Positions 16,300-26,287 of a stretch of 64,000 bases of DNA are shown one piece after another. Each line of letters begins with the position of its first letter. The stretch's first letter is position 1. Source of the DNA: JBHJGM01 sp050331815 (GTDB lineage Bacteria; Verrucomicrobiota; Verrucomicrobiia; Opitutales; JBHJGM01). The DNA is taken from the NCBI GenBank assembly GCA_050331815.1, contig JBHJGM010000013.1, forward strand, positions 62,001-126,000. The letters are read 5' to 3'. The notes under the pieces were generated by a model. It did not search any database and was not told the DNA's origin. It worked only from the letters and a program-made list of their open reading frames with translations. Made by a program: the position numbers and the translations under genes.

Positions 16300-16709
16300 A
16301 CAAAATCGTTTGGGTCGATCACACGCAGCTCGGAACAATACTTGCGGTAAAAGCCCCGGTCTCGCGTCAACAAAGCATCGGCGCGTTCAATCGCCTGCGT
16401 CCCAACCGGAAAATCAGGCAAAATTCTTTCACGGGGGCCGCCAGCTCGGCGATAGGCACGGAAACGCTTCCCGGCCTCGTACAATCCTTTTGGCGAACAA
16501 TTCACCAACTGCACACTTAGGGCGCTCAGAGCTGTTAAGTGAAGTTCGGGCTGACTGAAATAGGTAGCTGTCTCGGCAAGGACGACCTCTCCAACTAGAA
16601 GCTTCCCGGATAGCCTTAGCTGCGTTAACGCCAGCACGCTTCGAGCAGTGAGAACGCTGGCAGGCTGAACAACGTCAAGTATGACGTTTGAATCAACCGT
16701 CACCGTCAT
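16296..16709 (-). CDS. PIN-domain ribonuclease toxin (VapC-like)
   Basis: A 137-residue PIN protein. Acidic active-site residues are visible: D6 in TVDSNVILD, Glu in VVLAETATYF, Asp in ILPDFPVG and Asp in LLTRDRGFY. Family members cut RNA and are held in check by a cognate antitoxin. The ATG overlaps the stop of the AbrB-like gene upstream (ATGA), and its own stop overlaps the lnt start in the same way. It is of full family length and looks active. Confidence 0.88.
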   Translation of the reverse strand: MTVTVDSNVILDVVQPASVLTARSVLALTQLRLSGKLLVGEVVLAETATYFSQPELHLTALSALSVQLVNCSPKGLYEAGKRFRAYRRAGGPRERILPDFPVGTQAIERADALLTRDRGFYRKYCSELRVIDPNDFV

Positions 16710-16948
16710 CGCCCGCGCATAGCCTCAATAAACTCATCGACGTCTCCAATCGATACGTCCGCCGAACCGATGAACTCTTTCAAGGGCGATTGCTTCCGCA
16801 GGGCTTCGTACTTGGCTTGCAGGTCTGCCCTGACAAGACGCGGACCTCCGCCATCGCTGACCCAGTTCACATCGATTCCCGGCTCCAGGTGGAATTCCTT
16901 TTGGATTTCTGGCGGTATCTGGACCGTGCCGTCTTTTGCAATTTTCAC
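16706..16948 (-). CDS. AbrB/MazE-like antitoxin
   Basis: About 80 residues from the GTG at 16948 (VKIAKDGTVQIPPEIQKEF), which begins exactly at the swapped-hairpin AbrB DNA-binding fold. An alternative GTG at 16993, just behind the secA stop, would give 95 residues and has a slightly better ribosome site. The C-terminal half (LRKQSPLKEFIGSADVSIGD) would bind the toxin. It overlaps the toxin gene by 4 bp. Such antitoxins usually repress their own operon. Confidence 0.8.
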   Translation of the reverse strand: MKIAKDGTVQIPPEIQKEFHLEPGIDVNWVSDGGGPRLVRADLQAKYEALRKQSPLKEFIGSADVSIGDVDEFIEAMRGR

Positions 16949-16998
16949 GGGTGAATTATCACAGCGACGGAACGGTCGGTCAATGCTCCCCACCGCGC

Positions 16999-19900
16999 CT
17001 ACTTCTCGAGTTGCCAGCCCTCGTTTTCGAGCAGCGGCTGCGCTTTTTTAAACTTCATCGTCTCGGTGCGATCGCCCTTGCGGATGGTCACCATCTCGTT
17101 GCGCCCCAACTTCGGCACCTCACGCCGCACGGTCACCTTCGGCAGCTTCACCTCGCGCTTGGGTTGCCCCGCTGCAGCCGCGCGCCCCGCCGGTTGCGCG
17201 GGCATCTGTCCTACGGTCATGGTGCCGCCCCCTGCGGCAGGCGCAGCTCCCGCCGCGATGCCCCCCGTAGGCTGGTTGGCGGGTCCCAGGGTCTTGGCCT
17301 GAGAGGTCAACCGCGCGATCATGTTCTTGAGCGCATCAACGTTGCTGGCCGAGCGGAACAATCCCGTGCACATGTCGGCCCGCACCCGTCCAAGCATCTC
17401 CTCAAAGTACTTGAAAGCCTCGCTCTTGTATTCCTGCAGCGGGTCGCGTTGACCGTAACTGCGCAGGCTCACGCTTTGCCGCAGCGAATCCATCTCGGTC
17501 AGGTGGTCCTGCCAGGTGGAGTCGATAGCCCGCAAGATCACGTAGCGCTCTACCTTTGCCAGGTCTTCAGGCGTTTCAAATTCCTCCTTCGACTTGTAGG
17601 CTTCACGGATACGCTCCATCACGGAATCGCGCGCCGCTTCCATCGAGCCGCAATCCTTCAAATCGGTATCCTTCAGCGAAATCGGGAACTGCGCGTTGGC
17701 CCAATTCAGGAAGCTTTCCACCTCGGGTCCTTCCACCTCCCCTTGCGTGGTAAAGAGCGGCTCCAGGCGTGTCTCCAACTCCTCGGTCACCATCTCAAAC
17801 AGCACGTCACGCGGGCGCGCGTCGTGCAACGCCTGGTTGCGAATGCCGTAAATCACCTCCCGCTGGCGGTTCAGCACGTCGTCAAATTGCAGCAGGCGCT
17901 TGCGAATCGAAAAATCGCGCTGCTCCACCTTTTTCTGCGCCGACTCGATCGAGCGGTTCAACAGCGGGTGCTCCAGGATGTCGCCTTCGTTAAAGGTGCG
18001 ATCGAGAATTTTGGCGATCGGTCCGGCGCTGGCAAACAGCCGCATCAAATCGTCTTCCAGCGAAACGAAAAAACGCGACGCCCCCGGGTCGCCTTGGCGC
18101 GCGCAACGGCCCCGCAACTGCCGGTCGATCCGCCGCGACTCGTGCCGCTCGGTGCCCAGCACCAACAGCCCACCGAGTTCATGCACGCCCTCACCCAGCT
18201 TGATGTCGGTACCGCGGCCCGCCATGTTCGTGGCGATCGTCACCGCGCCCTTCCGCCCGGCCTGCGACACAATCTCCGCCTCCTGCTGGTGGTACTTCGC
18301 GTTCAAAACCGCGTGGCGAATGTTCTCGCGTTTGAGCATACGCGAGAGCGTCTCCGACGAATCCACCGACGCCGTCCCCACCAAAATCGGCTGCCCCTTG
18401 CCGTGAGCCTCCTTGATGTCATCGATGACCGCCTTGTACTTCTCCCGGCGCGTCTTGTAGATCACATCATTGAAGTCCGCGCGGATACACGGCTTGTGCG
18501 TGGGAATGACCATCACGTTCAACCCGTAAATGTCATTGAACTCGCCGGCCTCGGTTTCGGCCGTGCCGGTCATCCCGGCCAGCTTCTGGTACAGCCGAAA
18601 GTAATTCTGCACCGTCACCGTCGCGTAGGTCTTGGTTTCCTTTTCGATGGCGACGCCTTCCTTCGCCTCAACGGCCTGGTGCAAGCCATCGCTCCAGCGC
18701 CGCCCCGGCATCATGCGCCCGGTGTTCTGGTCGATGATGTGAACCTTACCCTCCTGCACGACGTACTCCACATCGCGCTCGTACAGCGAGTACGCCCGCA
18801 AAAGCTGGCTGATGCAGTGAATTTTCTCACTCAGGTTGGCGAAGCGCTCCTCGGCCGCCTTTTTCTGAGCCTGCTTGTCCTCGGGCGAAAGCGCCTCTTG
18901 CCGCTCGATCTCCATGAACTCCATCGGCAGGTCTGGCAGCACCCAGGCATCCGGGTCGTTCGGGCTGAGCGTCGTGCGGCCCATCTCGGTCAGGTCTGCC
19001 GAGTGCTGCCGCTCGTCGATCACGTAAAAGAGCTGCTCCTTCAACTCAAACAGGCGACGCTTGTTAAAGTCCGCCTGCATCTCCGTCTGAAAATTCTCCA
19101 ACAGCCGACGCCCCGGCCCTTCCTGCAACAGCTTCATCAACTGCCGATTCTTGGGCATGCCCAGGCGCACCTGCAGCAGCTTCGTCAGGGCCAGTTCCTG
19201 CTTCTCGGTGTCCTCGCTGCTAAAGTCCTCCTTCGCCTCGTTGACGAGCTGGTTACAGAGCCGCACCTGATTTGCCACCAGGTCCTTCACCGAAGGCTTC
19301 AACTCCACAAACGGCGCATCGCGCTGCTGCTGGGCGGGCCCCGAAATGATCAACGGCGTGCGCGCCTCGTCCACCAGGATCGAGTCGATCTCGTCCACGA
19401 TGCAGAAATAATGGTCGCGCTGCACCTGCGACTCCTTGTTCGCCGCCATCCCGTTGTCGCGCAGGTAATCGAACCCAAACTCCGACGAGGTCCCGTAGGT
19501 GATGTCGCAACCGTAGGCCGCCTGGCGTTCGGTCGAAGGCATCGAATTCTGAATGCAGCCCACCGTCAGCCCCAGCGACTTGTACAGATACCCCATCCAC
19601 TCCGCGTCGCGGCGCGCCAGGTAATCGTTCACCGTAACCAGCTGGCAATTGCGCCCGGTCAACGCGTTCAGGTACAGCGGCAACGTCGCCACCAGCGTCT
19701 TACCCTCGCCCGTGGCCATCTCGGCGATGTTACCCCGGTGCAGCGCCAGCCCGCCGATCAACTGCACGTCATAGTGCACCATCTCCCACTTCAGCTCGTG
19801 CTCGCAAACCAGGATCGTCTGCCCGCACAGCCGCCGCGCCGCGTTTTTCACCGCCGCAAATGCCTCGGGCAAAAGTGCCTCCAGTACCGTCTCCCGCGCC

Positions 19901-20139
19901 GACTCGACCGCCTCCTGCGCCCGCTCCGAGTCCAGCTGACCCTCAAAAGGCTGCTGAGCCGCCGCGATCGCCGCGTCGTGCCGCCCCCGAAACTCCGCCG
20001 TCTTCGCCCGCAGCGCCTCATCCGATAGCGACTGGTACTCCGTTTCGAGCGCGTTGATGCGCGCCACCAGCGGCTGCGCCTTGCGGGTGAACTGTTTGTA
20101 GTGCCGTCCCTTGAACGGCGCAAATACCTTCGTAATCAT
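16999..20139 (-). CDS. secA: Preprotein translocase ATPase SecA
   Basis: The 1,046-residue motor of the Sec export pathway. MATGEGKTLVATLP is Walker A, VDEIDSILVDEARTPLIISG is Walker B with the DEAD-type segment, and NMAGRGTDIKLGEGV and RQLRGRCARQGDPG are the second-motor motifs; helical scaffold and wing domains follow. The C-terminal linker (about 940-1000) is Ala/Gly/Pro-rich. It does not end in the usual zinc finger CxCxSGKKFKxCHG. Instead it has a basic segment and a short conserved-looking tail (TVRREVPKLGRNEMVTIRKG). The toxin-antitoxin genes and lnt follow immediately. Confidence 0.96.
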   Translation of the reverse strand: MITKVFAPFKGRHYKQFTRKAQPLVARINALETEYQSLSDEALRAKTAEFRGRHDAAIAAAQQPFEGQLDSERAQEAVESARETVLEALLPEAFAAVKNAARRLCGQTILVCEHELKWEMVHYDVQLIGGLALHRGNIAEMATGEGKTLVATLPLYLNALTGRNCQLVTVNDYLARRDAEWMGYLYKSLGLTVGCIQNSMPSTERQAAYGCDITYGTSSEFGFDYLRDNGMAANKESQVQRDHYFCIVDEIDSILVDEARTPLIISGPAQQQRDAPFVELKPSVKDLVANQVRLCNQLVNEAKEDFSSEDTEKQELALTKLLQVRLGMPKNRQLMKLLQEGPGRRLLENFQTEMQADFNKRRLFELKEQLFYVIDERQHSADLTEMGRTTLSPNDPDAWVLPDLPMEFMEIERQEALSPEDKQAQKKAAEERFANLSEKIHCISQLLRAYSLYERDVEYVVQEGKVHIIDQNTGRMMPGRRWSDGLHQAVEAKEGVAIEKETKTYATVTVQNYFRLYQKLAGMTGTAETEAGEFNDIYGLNVMVIPTHKPCIRADFNDVIYKTRREKYKAVIDDIKEAHGKGQPILVGTASVDSSETLSRMLKRENIRHAVLNAKYHQQEAEIVSQAGRKGAVTIATNMAGRGTDIKLGEGVHELGGLLVLGTERHESRRIDRQLRGRCARQGDPGASRFFVSLEDDLMRLFASAGPIAKILDRTFNEGDILEHPLLNRSIESAQKKVEQRDFSIRKRLLQFDDVLNRQREVIYGIRNQALHDARPRDVLFEMVTEELETRLEPLFTTQGEVEGPEVESFLNWANAQFPISLKDTDLKDCGSMEAARDSVMERIREAYKSKEEFETPEDLAKVERYVILRAIDSTWQDHLTEMDSLRQSVSLRSYGQRDPLQEYKSEAFKYFEEMLGRVRADMCTGLFRSASNVDALKNMIARLTSQAKTLGPANQPTGGIAAGAAPAAGGGTMTVGQMPAQPAGRAAAAGQPKREVKLPKVTVRREVPKLGRNEMVTIRKGDRTETMKFKKAQPLLENEGWQLEK

Positions 20140-20349
20140 GACCTCACTTCGACTGAACTGCGGGGAAATGCCGGACTCGGGCCGCCCTCGGACCTATCGA
20201 CCCATTCGGACAACCCAAAACCATGCAGGTTGCCCGCCCCCGCCCCGAAACGCAAGGCCATGTCGCCTGCCACCCCCACAAGCCCTCGCCGCCAAGCCGC
20301 CCTGAATCGCGAACCCAAACCCGCTGCCGGCGACCCACCTCAGCGCACG

Positions 20350-22281
20350 CTACCCTGCACCCTCCGCCAAAAGAGCTGAGATTTTGTCCCCAATGGCCCG
20401 CGCCCCCGGATTCTCCCGGTACACAGTCCTGTCTTCAAGACGACCGAGGATATCTATGAGAAATTCGCGTACCGGAGCTTCCTTCCGATGCGCCTCCGCC
20501 AGCTTCCACAACTCACCCATCAGCTCAGACAAAAGCCCTCCCTGCGCCCCGGCTGGCGCTTTAAAGAGCGCATTGTACAGCCCCTTCGCGAAATGCTCAC
20601 GTACCGCCGCCTCCCCGGGGTGCGCCTGCGCCAACTCCCGCAGTTCCTTAAGCAAAGCTCCCTGCGCCTCGGCTGAAACATCGAAGATCGCTTTGAACAG
20701 CCCTTTGGCGAACCATTCACGTACCGCCGCCTCCCCGGGGTGCGCCTGCGCCAACGCACGCAGCTCATCAAGCAAAGCGCCCTGCGCCTCAGCTGGCGCT
20801 TTAACGAGCGCATTGAACAGCCCAACAGCCAGGAAAACGGGCGCCTGTTTCGCCTCGACGGGAATTTTTCCAAGCTGTTGGGTAATTTCTCGTGAGCCCT
20901 CAGCTCGGTTACCTAACGTCGTCTTGGCTACGGCGATAAAGAGCCGGACAGCCGGCGCTGCGTTCTCAAGATCGACCCGATCTTCCAAGGCATCAAGCGC
21001 GAGCACGTAAGGCAGAGCGCTATCGTTAATCTCCACTACCTGCGAGGCCAGCCAGAATGCCAGACGGGTGATTTGCTCGCGCAGGAACCGCCCTCCCACA
21101 TCAACAAACGCGGCCAGCGCACACGCCTGTCGTGTGTCGTGTCCGTAGCTGAGCCCTTCCGGCGCCTTCGCATCCAAATATCCGCGATCCTCCAGTTTGT
21201 ACCGGACGGCTTCGGCTTCCTTCGCCTCCAAATCGCGAAACAACGCGGCTTCGAGCACCGTAAAGATCCCGTTCAAGCGCGGGAGCAGCGCCAGCCGTAG
21301 CGCCACTTTGCGGGCTCCGATCTCCAGGTTGGGCAACGCGCGTAACTCCGGATACTGCAGGCGATGCCCCTCCTCTGCCAATGCTTGCAGTCCGTCCCAA
21401 TGTGCCTGCTTTGCCTTGCTCTCTTCGTTCGTATCCTTCCACCTATCGAGAACTGCTGCGTTGCCCTGGATCGTTTCCAGAATGGTCGCGTCTTCGACTT
21501 TATCCAGCGCCGGCAGTTCTTGCCGCAAAGTCTTCAGCAGGCGCGTGTCTTCACCGTCTTCCAGCCGCAGTCCGGGCAGTTCGTACGACGACGCCCAGGA
21601 CTTAAACTCATTCAGCATCGGCTGCAAATCGGGCCATACCTCAGGGCGTTGTTCGTAATCGGGGGTCCGCACCCCAAGAATGAAAACACAGTGCCTCCAG
21701 GTCTCCGCCCAGCGTTCTCGCTCCCGCAAAAATCCCTCCAGCAACTGGATTTCATCCCTGTGACTCTGGACTAGTTCAAAGCCGTCAAGCACCAGCACCA
21801 GCGGTAACTTCCCAGCATCTTGAATGGCCTCGGCGTAGGTGCGCGCCTCGTTGAGCGGCAGCCCTTCAAACGTCTGTGCCTCTGCCATCCCCGTCGAAGC
21901 CCTTACCGGTTCGGTAATAAAATCTTTCTGAATCCATCGAACAAAACGTTCTCCCCACTGACCGCTGTGCTTTTGAAGCACAGCTTTGAAACGCACCTTG
22001 GGATCCGCATTCCCGAGAAAGCGCCGATAGGCATCTTTTAGACACAGATTGACCGTGCTCGATTGATTTTCCGTCCAGCCCACGTGCGCCTTCTGCCCAC
22101 CAGCACCCAGCGTCAACCGCCAGCACAGCTGCTCCAGCAGCCAGCTCTTGCCCTGCTTCGCCTTCCCCCGGACAACGATAACCCCCGGCTGCTGGATCTT
22201 CTTCTCCAATTCATCCAGATCCTCGGCCCGACCATACAAGATTTGCTTCCTGAACTGTCGGATATTCTTATTTTGCGACAT
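20350..22281 (-). CDS. STAND-like ATPase with C-terminal helical repeats
   Basis: A 643-residue protein. After a short lead (YGRAEDLDELEKKI) comes a P-loop, VVRGKAKQGKSWLLEQL (about 36-52), and a Walker B-like LVLVLDGFELV (about 165), the layout of STAND/NACHT-type signalling ATPases. The middle (about 280-460) is a helical winged-helix-like region. Residues about 490-610 hold three repeats of about 40 residues, each with LLxELRxLAQAHPGEAAVREWFAKGL. The first two are nearly identical at DNA level. Such proteins often sense ligands and some act in defence; no effector domain is recognised here. It may be a regulator or orphan immune sensor. Confidence 0.75.
   Translation of the reverse strand: MSQNKNIRQFRKQILYGRAEDLDELEKKIQQPGVIVVRGKAKQGKSWLLEQLCWRLTLGAGGQKAHVGWTENQSSTVNLCLKDAYRRFLGNADPKVRFKAVLQKHSGQWGERFVRWIQKDFITEPVRASTGMAEAQTFEGLPLNEARTYAEAIQDAGKLPLVLVLDGFELVQSHRDEIQLLEGFLRERERWAETWRHCVFILGVRTPDYEQRPEVWPDLQPMLNEFKSWASSYELPGLRLEDGEDTRLLKTLRQELPALDKVEDATILETIQGNAAVLDRWKDTNEESKAKQAHWDGLQALAEEGHRLQYPELRALPNLEIGARKVALRLALLPRLNGIFTVLEAALFRDLEAKEAEAVRYKLEDRGYLDAKAPEGLSYGHDTRQACALAAFVDVGGRFLREQITRLAFWLASQVVEINDSALPYVLALDALEDRVDLENAAPAVRLFIAVAKTTLGNRAEGSREITQQLGKIPVEAKQAPVFLAVGLFNALVKAPAEAQGALLDELRALAQAHPGEAAVREWFAKGLFKAIFDVSAEAQGALLKELRELAQAHPGEAAVREHFAKGLYNALFKAPAGAQGGLLSELMGELWKLAEAHRKEAPVREFLIDILGRLEDRTVYRENPGARAIGDKISALLAEGAG
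20540..20840 (-). repeat. Tandem 120-bp coding repeats in the STAND-like gene
   Basis: Units of 120 bp lie head to tail. A 35-base stretch starting at 20601 recurs exactly at 20721 (both begin GTACCGCCGCCTCCCC). A third, more diverged unit lies at about 20480-20600. The period equals 40 codons, so gain or loss of units keeps the frame. High identity suggests recent duplication. Confidence 0.85.
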
Positions 22282-23025
22282 AAGTAAGGCCAGGGGAGGT
22301 GCACGCGCGGCGCGCCTGCCTGTGATACGTCCCGCCCGCCCTTATGCAAGATTGCGCTCCCCATTTTGGAAACTACGGCCCAATTGCCTCCTGCCTCGCT
22401 GCTGGGTCCTCCGTGGGCGCCGGTTCATACGGCAAGCGTTGCCCAAAGCAACCCTGCCACCCAACCCAGCAAAGGCCGCCCCTATTTTTTTTCGCCCGCT
22501 CAGCCGCTTGCTCACAGGCCTCAGCGCCTGCGCGAAACTTTTTGCCCATGCCACCCACCCGAGCCAACGCATCCGTTGCCGCCGGGCCAACTTTCGGCTA
22601 AACTCCCCACATGCAAACACCGTACACCCCCACCTCCCGCCTGCGTTCCAGCCTCTGCACCTTGGCTCTGAGGTTCCCGGCTCAGAACCATTTCAAAAAC
22701 CGGGCGCTGCCGCTGCGCGCCCCGAGTTATTTTTACGTTCTGGTTTCCCAAAGCCCCCTGCCGTCCCTCCAAAGCCTCCGTGGTTCTCTGCCGCTCCTCC
22801 GAAGACTTTTTGGTCATCTGCCGCTCCTTCGAGACCTCTGTGGTCGCCGGTTGAGTAGGCCCTGCCTTACCTCCAATGCCGCGGCTGCCTCCGGCACGAA
22901 AGCTGTCGCTTCACCTCCAGCGGCCTTTCCGTCGCGAGCTGTGCGCCCCTCGTTGCGCCCCATGCCGCTTACCCATCCACAAGATTGCCCTTCACCTGTG
23001 AGCAGTTTCGCCTACGATTGCGCGC
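22282..23025. other. 744-bp non-coding stretch with a 30-bp tandem repeat
   Basis: Open frames on both strands here are GC-driven and have no recognisable protein features. The stretch contains three head-to-tail 30-bp units at 22758-22847 (see separate entry). It separates the STAND-like gene (divergent) from the lipoprotein pair. Promoters for both sides must lie here, but none is convincing. Confidence 0.5.
22758..22847. repeat. Three 30-bp tandem repeats, intergenic
   Basis: Each unit starts CTGCCGCTCCT or a close variant and ends near GTGGTC/TTGGTC. The units begin at 22758, 22788 and 22818. They agree at roughly two thirds of positions. The function is unknown; they may be an interspersed intergenic element. 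Confidence 0.65.
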
Positions 23026-23592
23026 GTGTTCAGCCGGTTTTTCCAACTCTCCCTCGCTCTCACCTGTGGGCTGCTGCTGCCCGCCTGCTCCCAGGAGGAG
23101 GGCGGCCTGCCCGACGGCTATGCGCTGCATGAGGGCGACGGCTTCACGCTGGCCCACCCCGACACCTTTTCCGTCACCGTCGACGCGGACCGCACCATCC
23201 TGGCCGACGCCGATCTGGCCAGCGCGCGCAGCATCGAGGTCTTCCCCGACCCGCTGCCCAGCGGCGCCTCGCTCGACGCCTACATCGACGCGCGCGTGCG
23301 CATCCTCAACCTCGAGTTCGACGAGGCCAAGGTGCTCGCCCGCCTCCCGCGCGAATCCGTCAACACCCGCGGCAAACTCGTCTCCATCCGCCACAAAAAG
23401 GACGACGCGCCCAAGCGGGTCGACCGCTACGTCGCGATCACCGGCGGCATCGCCTGGAACGTCAGCATCCACTCCCGCTTCGACGTGGACACGGCGGACA
23501 CCCAGGCCCTCGTCGATAATGTCATCGCCTTTTTCGAAGTCGAAGGCGCGACGCTGCCACCGGCACCCTCCGGCGAGGACTCGGCGTATTAG
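23026..23592 (+). CDS. Lipoprotein, paralog of the next gene
   Basis: A 188-residue lipoprotein with a GTG start, a signal sequence and lipobox LLPAC (Cys about 21). The mature part starts LPDGYALHEGDGFTLAHPDTF and folds probably like the PsbP/Mog1/DUF1795 group. It shares the pattern PDG(Y/F)..(H/Y)E.(D/E)(G/N)F(T/S)L..P with the following protein, so the two arose by duplication. Its role in the envelope is unknown. It lies 57 bp from its paralog and is probably co-transcribed with it. Confidence 0.75.
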   Translation: MFSRFFQLSLALTCGLLLPACSQEEGGLPDGYALHEGDGFTLAHPDTFSVTVDADRTILADADLASARSIEVFPDPLPSGASLDAYIDARVRILNLEFDEAKVLARLPRESVNTRGKLVSIRHKKDDAPKRVDRYVAITGGIAWNVSIHSRFDVDTADTQALVDNVIAFFEVEGATLPPAPSGEDSAY

Positions 23593-23649
23593 CAGCGCCG
23601 ACCAAAAGAGGGCTTTGCATCCACCGCCCCAGCCGCCAAACTTCGCCCC

Positions 23650-24183
23650 ATGACGCAACGCATTCTTTTTTCGTTATTGCTGCCTTTGTGCCTGCTGCTG
23701 ACGGGCTGCCCGGTGGTCAAAAAGACCGCGCCTGATGTTCCCGACGGCTTCACCAAGTACGAGAACGAGAACTTCTCGCTCGTCTACCCCGAGGAATGGG
23801 CCAAGCAGGATGGCAGCATGATCCTCTTCATCGATCAGGACCAGACGATCACCAAGGACTTCGCGGTCAACGTGAACGTGCTTTTTGAGGCGGTGCCCAG
23901 CGGCGTCGGCATGGACGACTATCTGGACGCGTCCATCGACGGCCTCGACCTGATGCTGAACAACCCCAGCATTCTCGACCGCGAATCCCGCGAGGCCGCC
24001 AACAGCAAGGGCCGGCTGCTGACCTACACACACCGCGTCAATCCCTACACCGTGTGGACGTACCAGTATTTCACGATTAAGGACGGCAAAGGCTGGATTT
24101 TGACCGGCACCGCCAAGAGCGGTGAGGAACAGGCCGCGGTCGATATCTTCGACACGATTATCGACTCGTTTTACCTGAAGTAG
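23650..24183 (+). CDS. Lipoprotein, PsbP/DUF1795-like
   Basis: A 177-residue lipoprotein with lipobox LLTGC. The mature domain begins VPDGFTKYENENFSLVYPEEW, typical of small PsbP-like or DUF1795 domains, and ends with AAVDIFDTIIDSFYLK, the closing helix of that fold. It is the tandem paralog of 23026-23592. The function is unknown. A long non-coding tail follows before the convergent UDP-xylose synthase gene. Confidence 0.78.
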   Translation: MTQRILFSLLLPLCLLLTGCPVVKKTAPDVPDGFTKYENENFSLVYPEEWAKQDGSMILFIDQDQTITKDFAVNVNVLFEAVPSGVGMDDYLDASIDGLDLMLNNPSILDRESREAANSKGRLLTYTHRVNPYTVWTYQYFTIKDGKGWILTGTAKSGEEQAAVDIFDTIIDSFYLK

Positions 24184-24573
24184 GCTGCCCCCGTGCGACT
24201 GTGCCATTCGACCCGGCGCTTGCAATGGGCGGACCCTAACCCAGCCGCAGAACCCATCTGTGCGAACCCTGTAAGCTCACGGCATATCTACCCGGACAAA
24301 CCTGTTGCTGCGTCGCCAAATCTACGTGAGCGAACCCGTCTCTTGGCTGCAAAATCCACCTGGTATTTAACCCGCCGAACTCGCGACTCGCCGCCGGATC
24401 TATCTGGTCGTACGCGTTAAATCTCGTCGCCGAACTGCTTCGGGTGGACTCACCTCTTATCGCCTAGTTTAACCGTTTGGACTCGCAACTGGCGCCGAGT
24501 ATATCCGGCCGAGTTTAACGCCTGTCGCCAATTTATTCAGGCGTCAGAACCGCGGTGAGCGGAGGCGCGGGAC
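24184..24573. repeat. Non-coding stretch with degenerate short repeats
   Basis: 390 bp between convergent genes with no credible ORF. A loose motif, AT(C)TA(T/C)C(T)GG, recurs near 24284, 24320, 24353, 24397, 24498 and 24531. It is usually preceded by CGCC and followed by a GTTTAAC/GTTAA-like run, giving a spacing of about 33-45 bp. It could be a decayed repeat array; by eye it is too diverged to be CRISPR. Confidence 0.35.
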
Positions 24574-25572
<999 letters not shown>

Positions 25573-25744
25573 GACCGCAGAGTAAGTTCGGAGGAAAAGC
25601 CCAAAACCTTACCTATTGGCAGGTTGATGGCAAGGGCGTTAGGTGGCAGGCAGGGCCTTGGGGTTAACCATCCAGGAGAAGCCACCGCTCTGGAGCTACG
25701 ATTCATGTGGAATGGCCAATTACGCAGCAAAGCAGCGAGGTATC

Positions 25745-26287
25745 CTACGGAGTCTCGTCGATGACCTGGCCGTCGACGTTCATAAGGATGGGTGGTGGAC
25801 CGTCGAGTTGGGCCAGCAGTTCAAGCAGGCCGCCATCGGTCAGCCACTGAAAAGAGGTTTCCCAGTCCGCCGAAGCGTAGCTTTGGAAGGCATCGGGAAG
25901 CGTCGAGTGCCGGACGACCGCATCGGCCCGGGTGTAGACGGAGGCAAACGACGCGGGCTTGGAGTCCGTAATCGAAGGAGCCGAGGACGTTGGATTGGAG
26001 GCGTTTGTTTGGCTGGAAGCTGGCCTGTCAGCGGTCAGGTCTGCGGTTTGCGTTGGAGCGTGCGGTGACGCGGGCCAAGCCAGCCACAGCAACAGGGCCA
26101 GAAAACAGGCGAGCGCGCCCGCCCCGCAGCGAGCCAAGGGAAAGGAGGTGTTGTGTGAGGTCTCTGCGTTTGAAACCGTCACGGCCGTCCGGGCGGCGCG
26201 TGCCAGTTGCGCGGGCAAGCGCGGGTGCCTCGGGCCCAAAAGGTCGCCCAGCAGCGCACGGTGCGATGATGACGAACGCGGGCTCAT
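25745..26287 (-). CDS. Anti-sigma-factor-like membrane protein
   Basis: A 180-residue protein with one membrane segment (about 57-73, GALACFLALLLWLAWPA), a cytoplasmic N-terminus rich in Arg/Ser and a periplasmic Thr/Ser/Pro stalk. The start overlaps the sigma-factor stop as ATGA, so the two are translated together. No zinc-binding anti-sigma motif (HxxxCxxC) is visible, hence anti-sigma is inferred from context. The C-terminal part (about 115-180) is a small domain of unknown function. Confidence 0.6.
   Translation of the reverse strand: MSPRSSSSHRALLGDLLGPRHPRLPAQLARAARTAVTVSNAETSHNTSFPLARCGAGALACFLALLLWLAWPASPHAPTQTADLTADRPASSQTNASNPTSSAPSITDSKPASFASVYTRADAVVRHSTLPDAFQSYASADWETSFQWLTDGGLLELLAQLDGPPPILMNVDGQVIDETP

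Noticed and set aside
16936..20028. 1,030-codon open frame on the plus strand opposite secA
   Set aside because: An antisense shadow caused by high GC at third positions; secA on the minus strand has every expected motif, while the plus-strand product is Arg/His/Leu-rich without domains.
22148..23132. Overlapping plus-strand frames of 236 and 173 codons
   Set aside because: They overlap real genes at both ends, are Pro/Arg/Ala-rich and include the 30-bp repeat; no start with a ribosome site.
24184..24573. Possible CRISPR array
   Set aside because: Motif copies differ strongly, spacing is irregular and there are no cas genes in the window.
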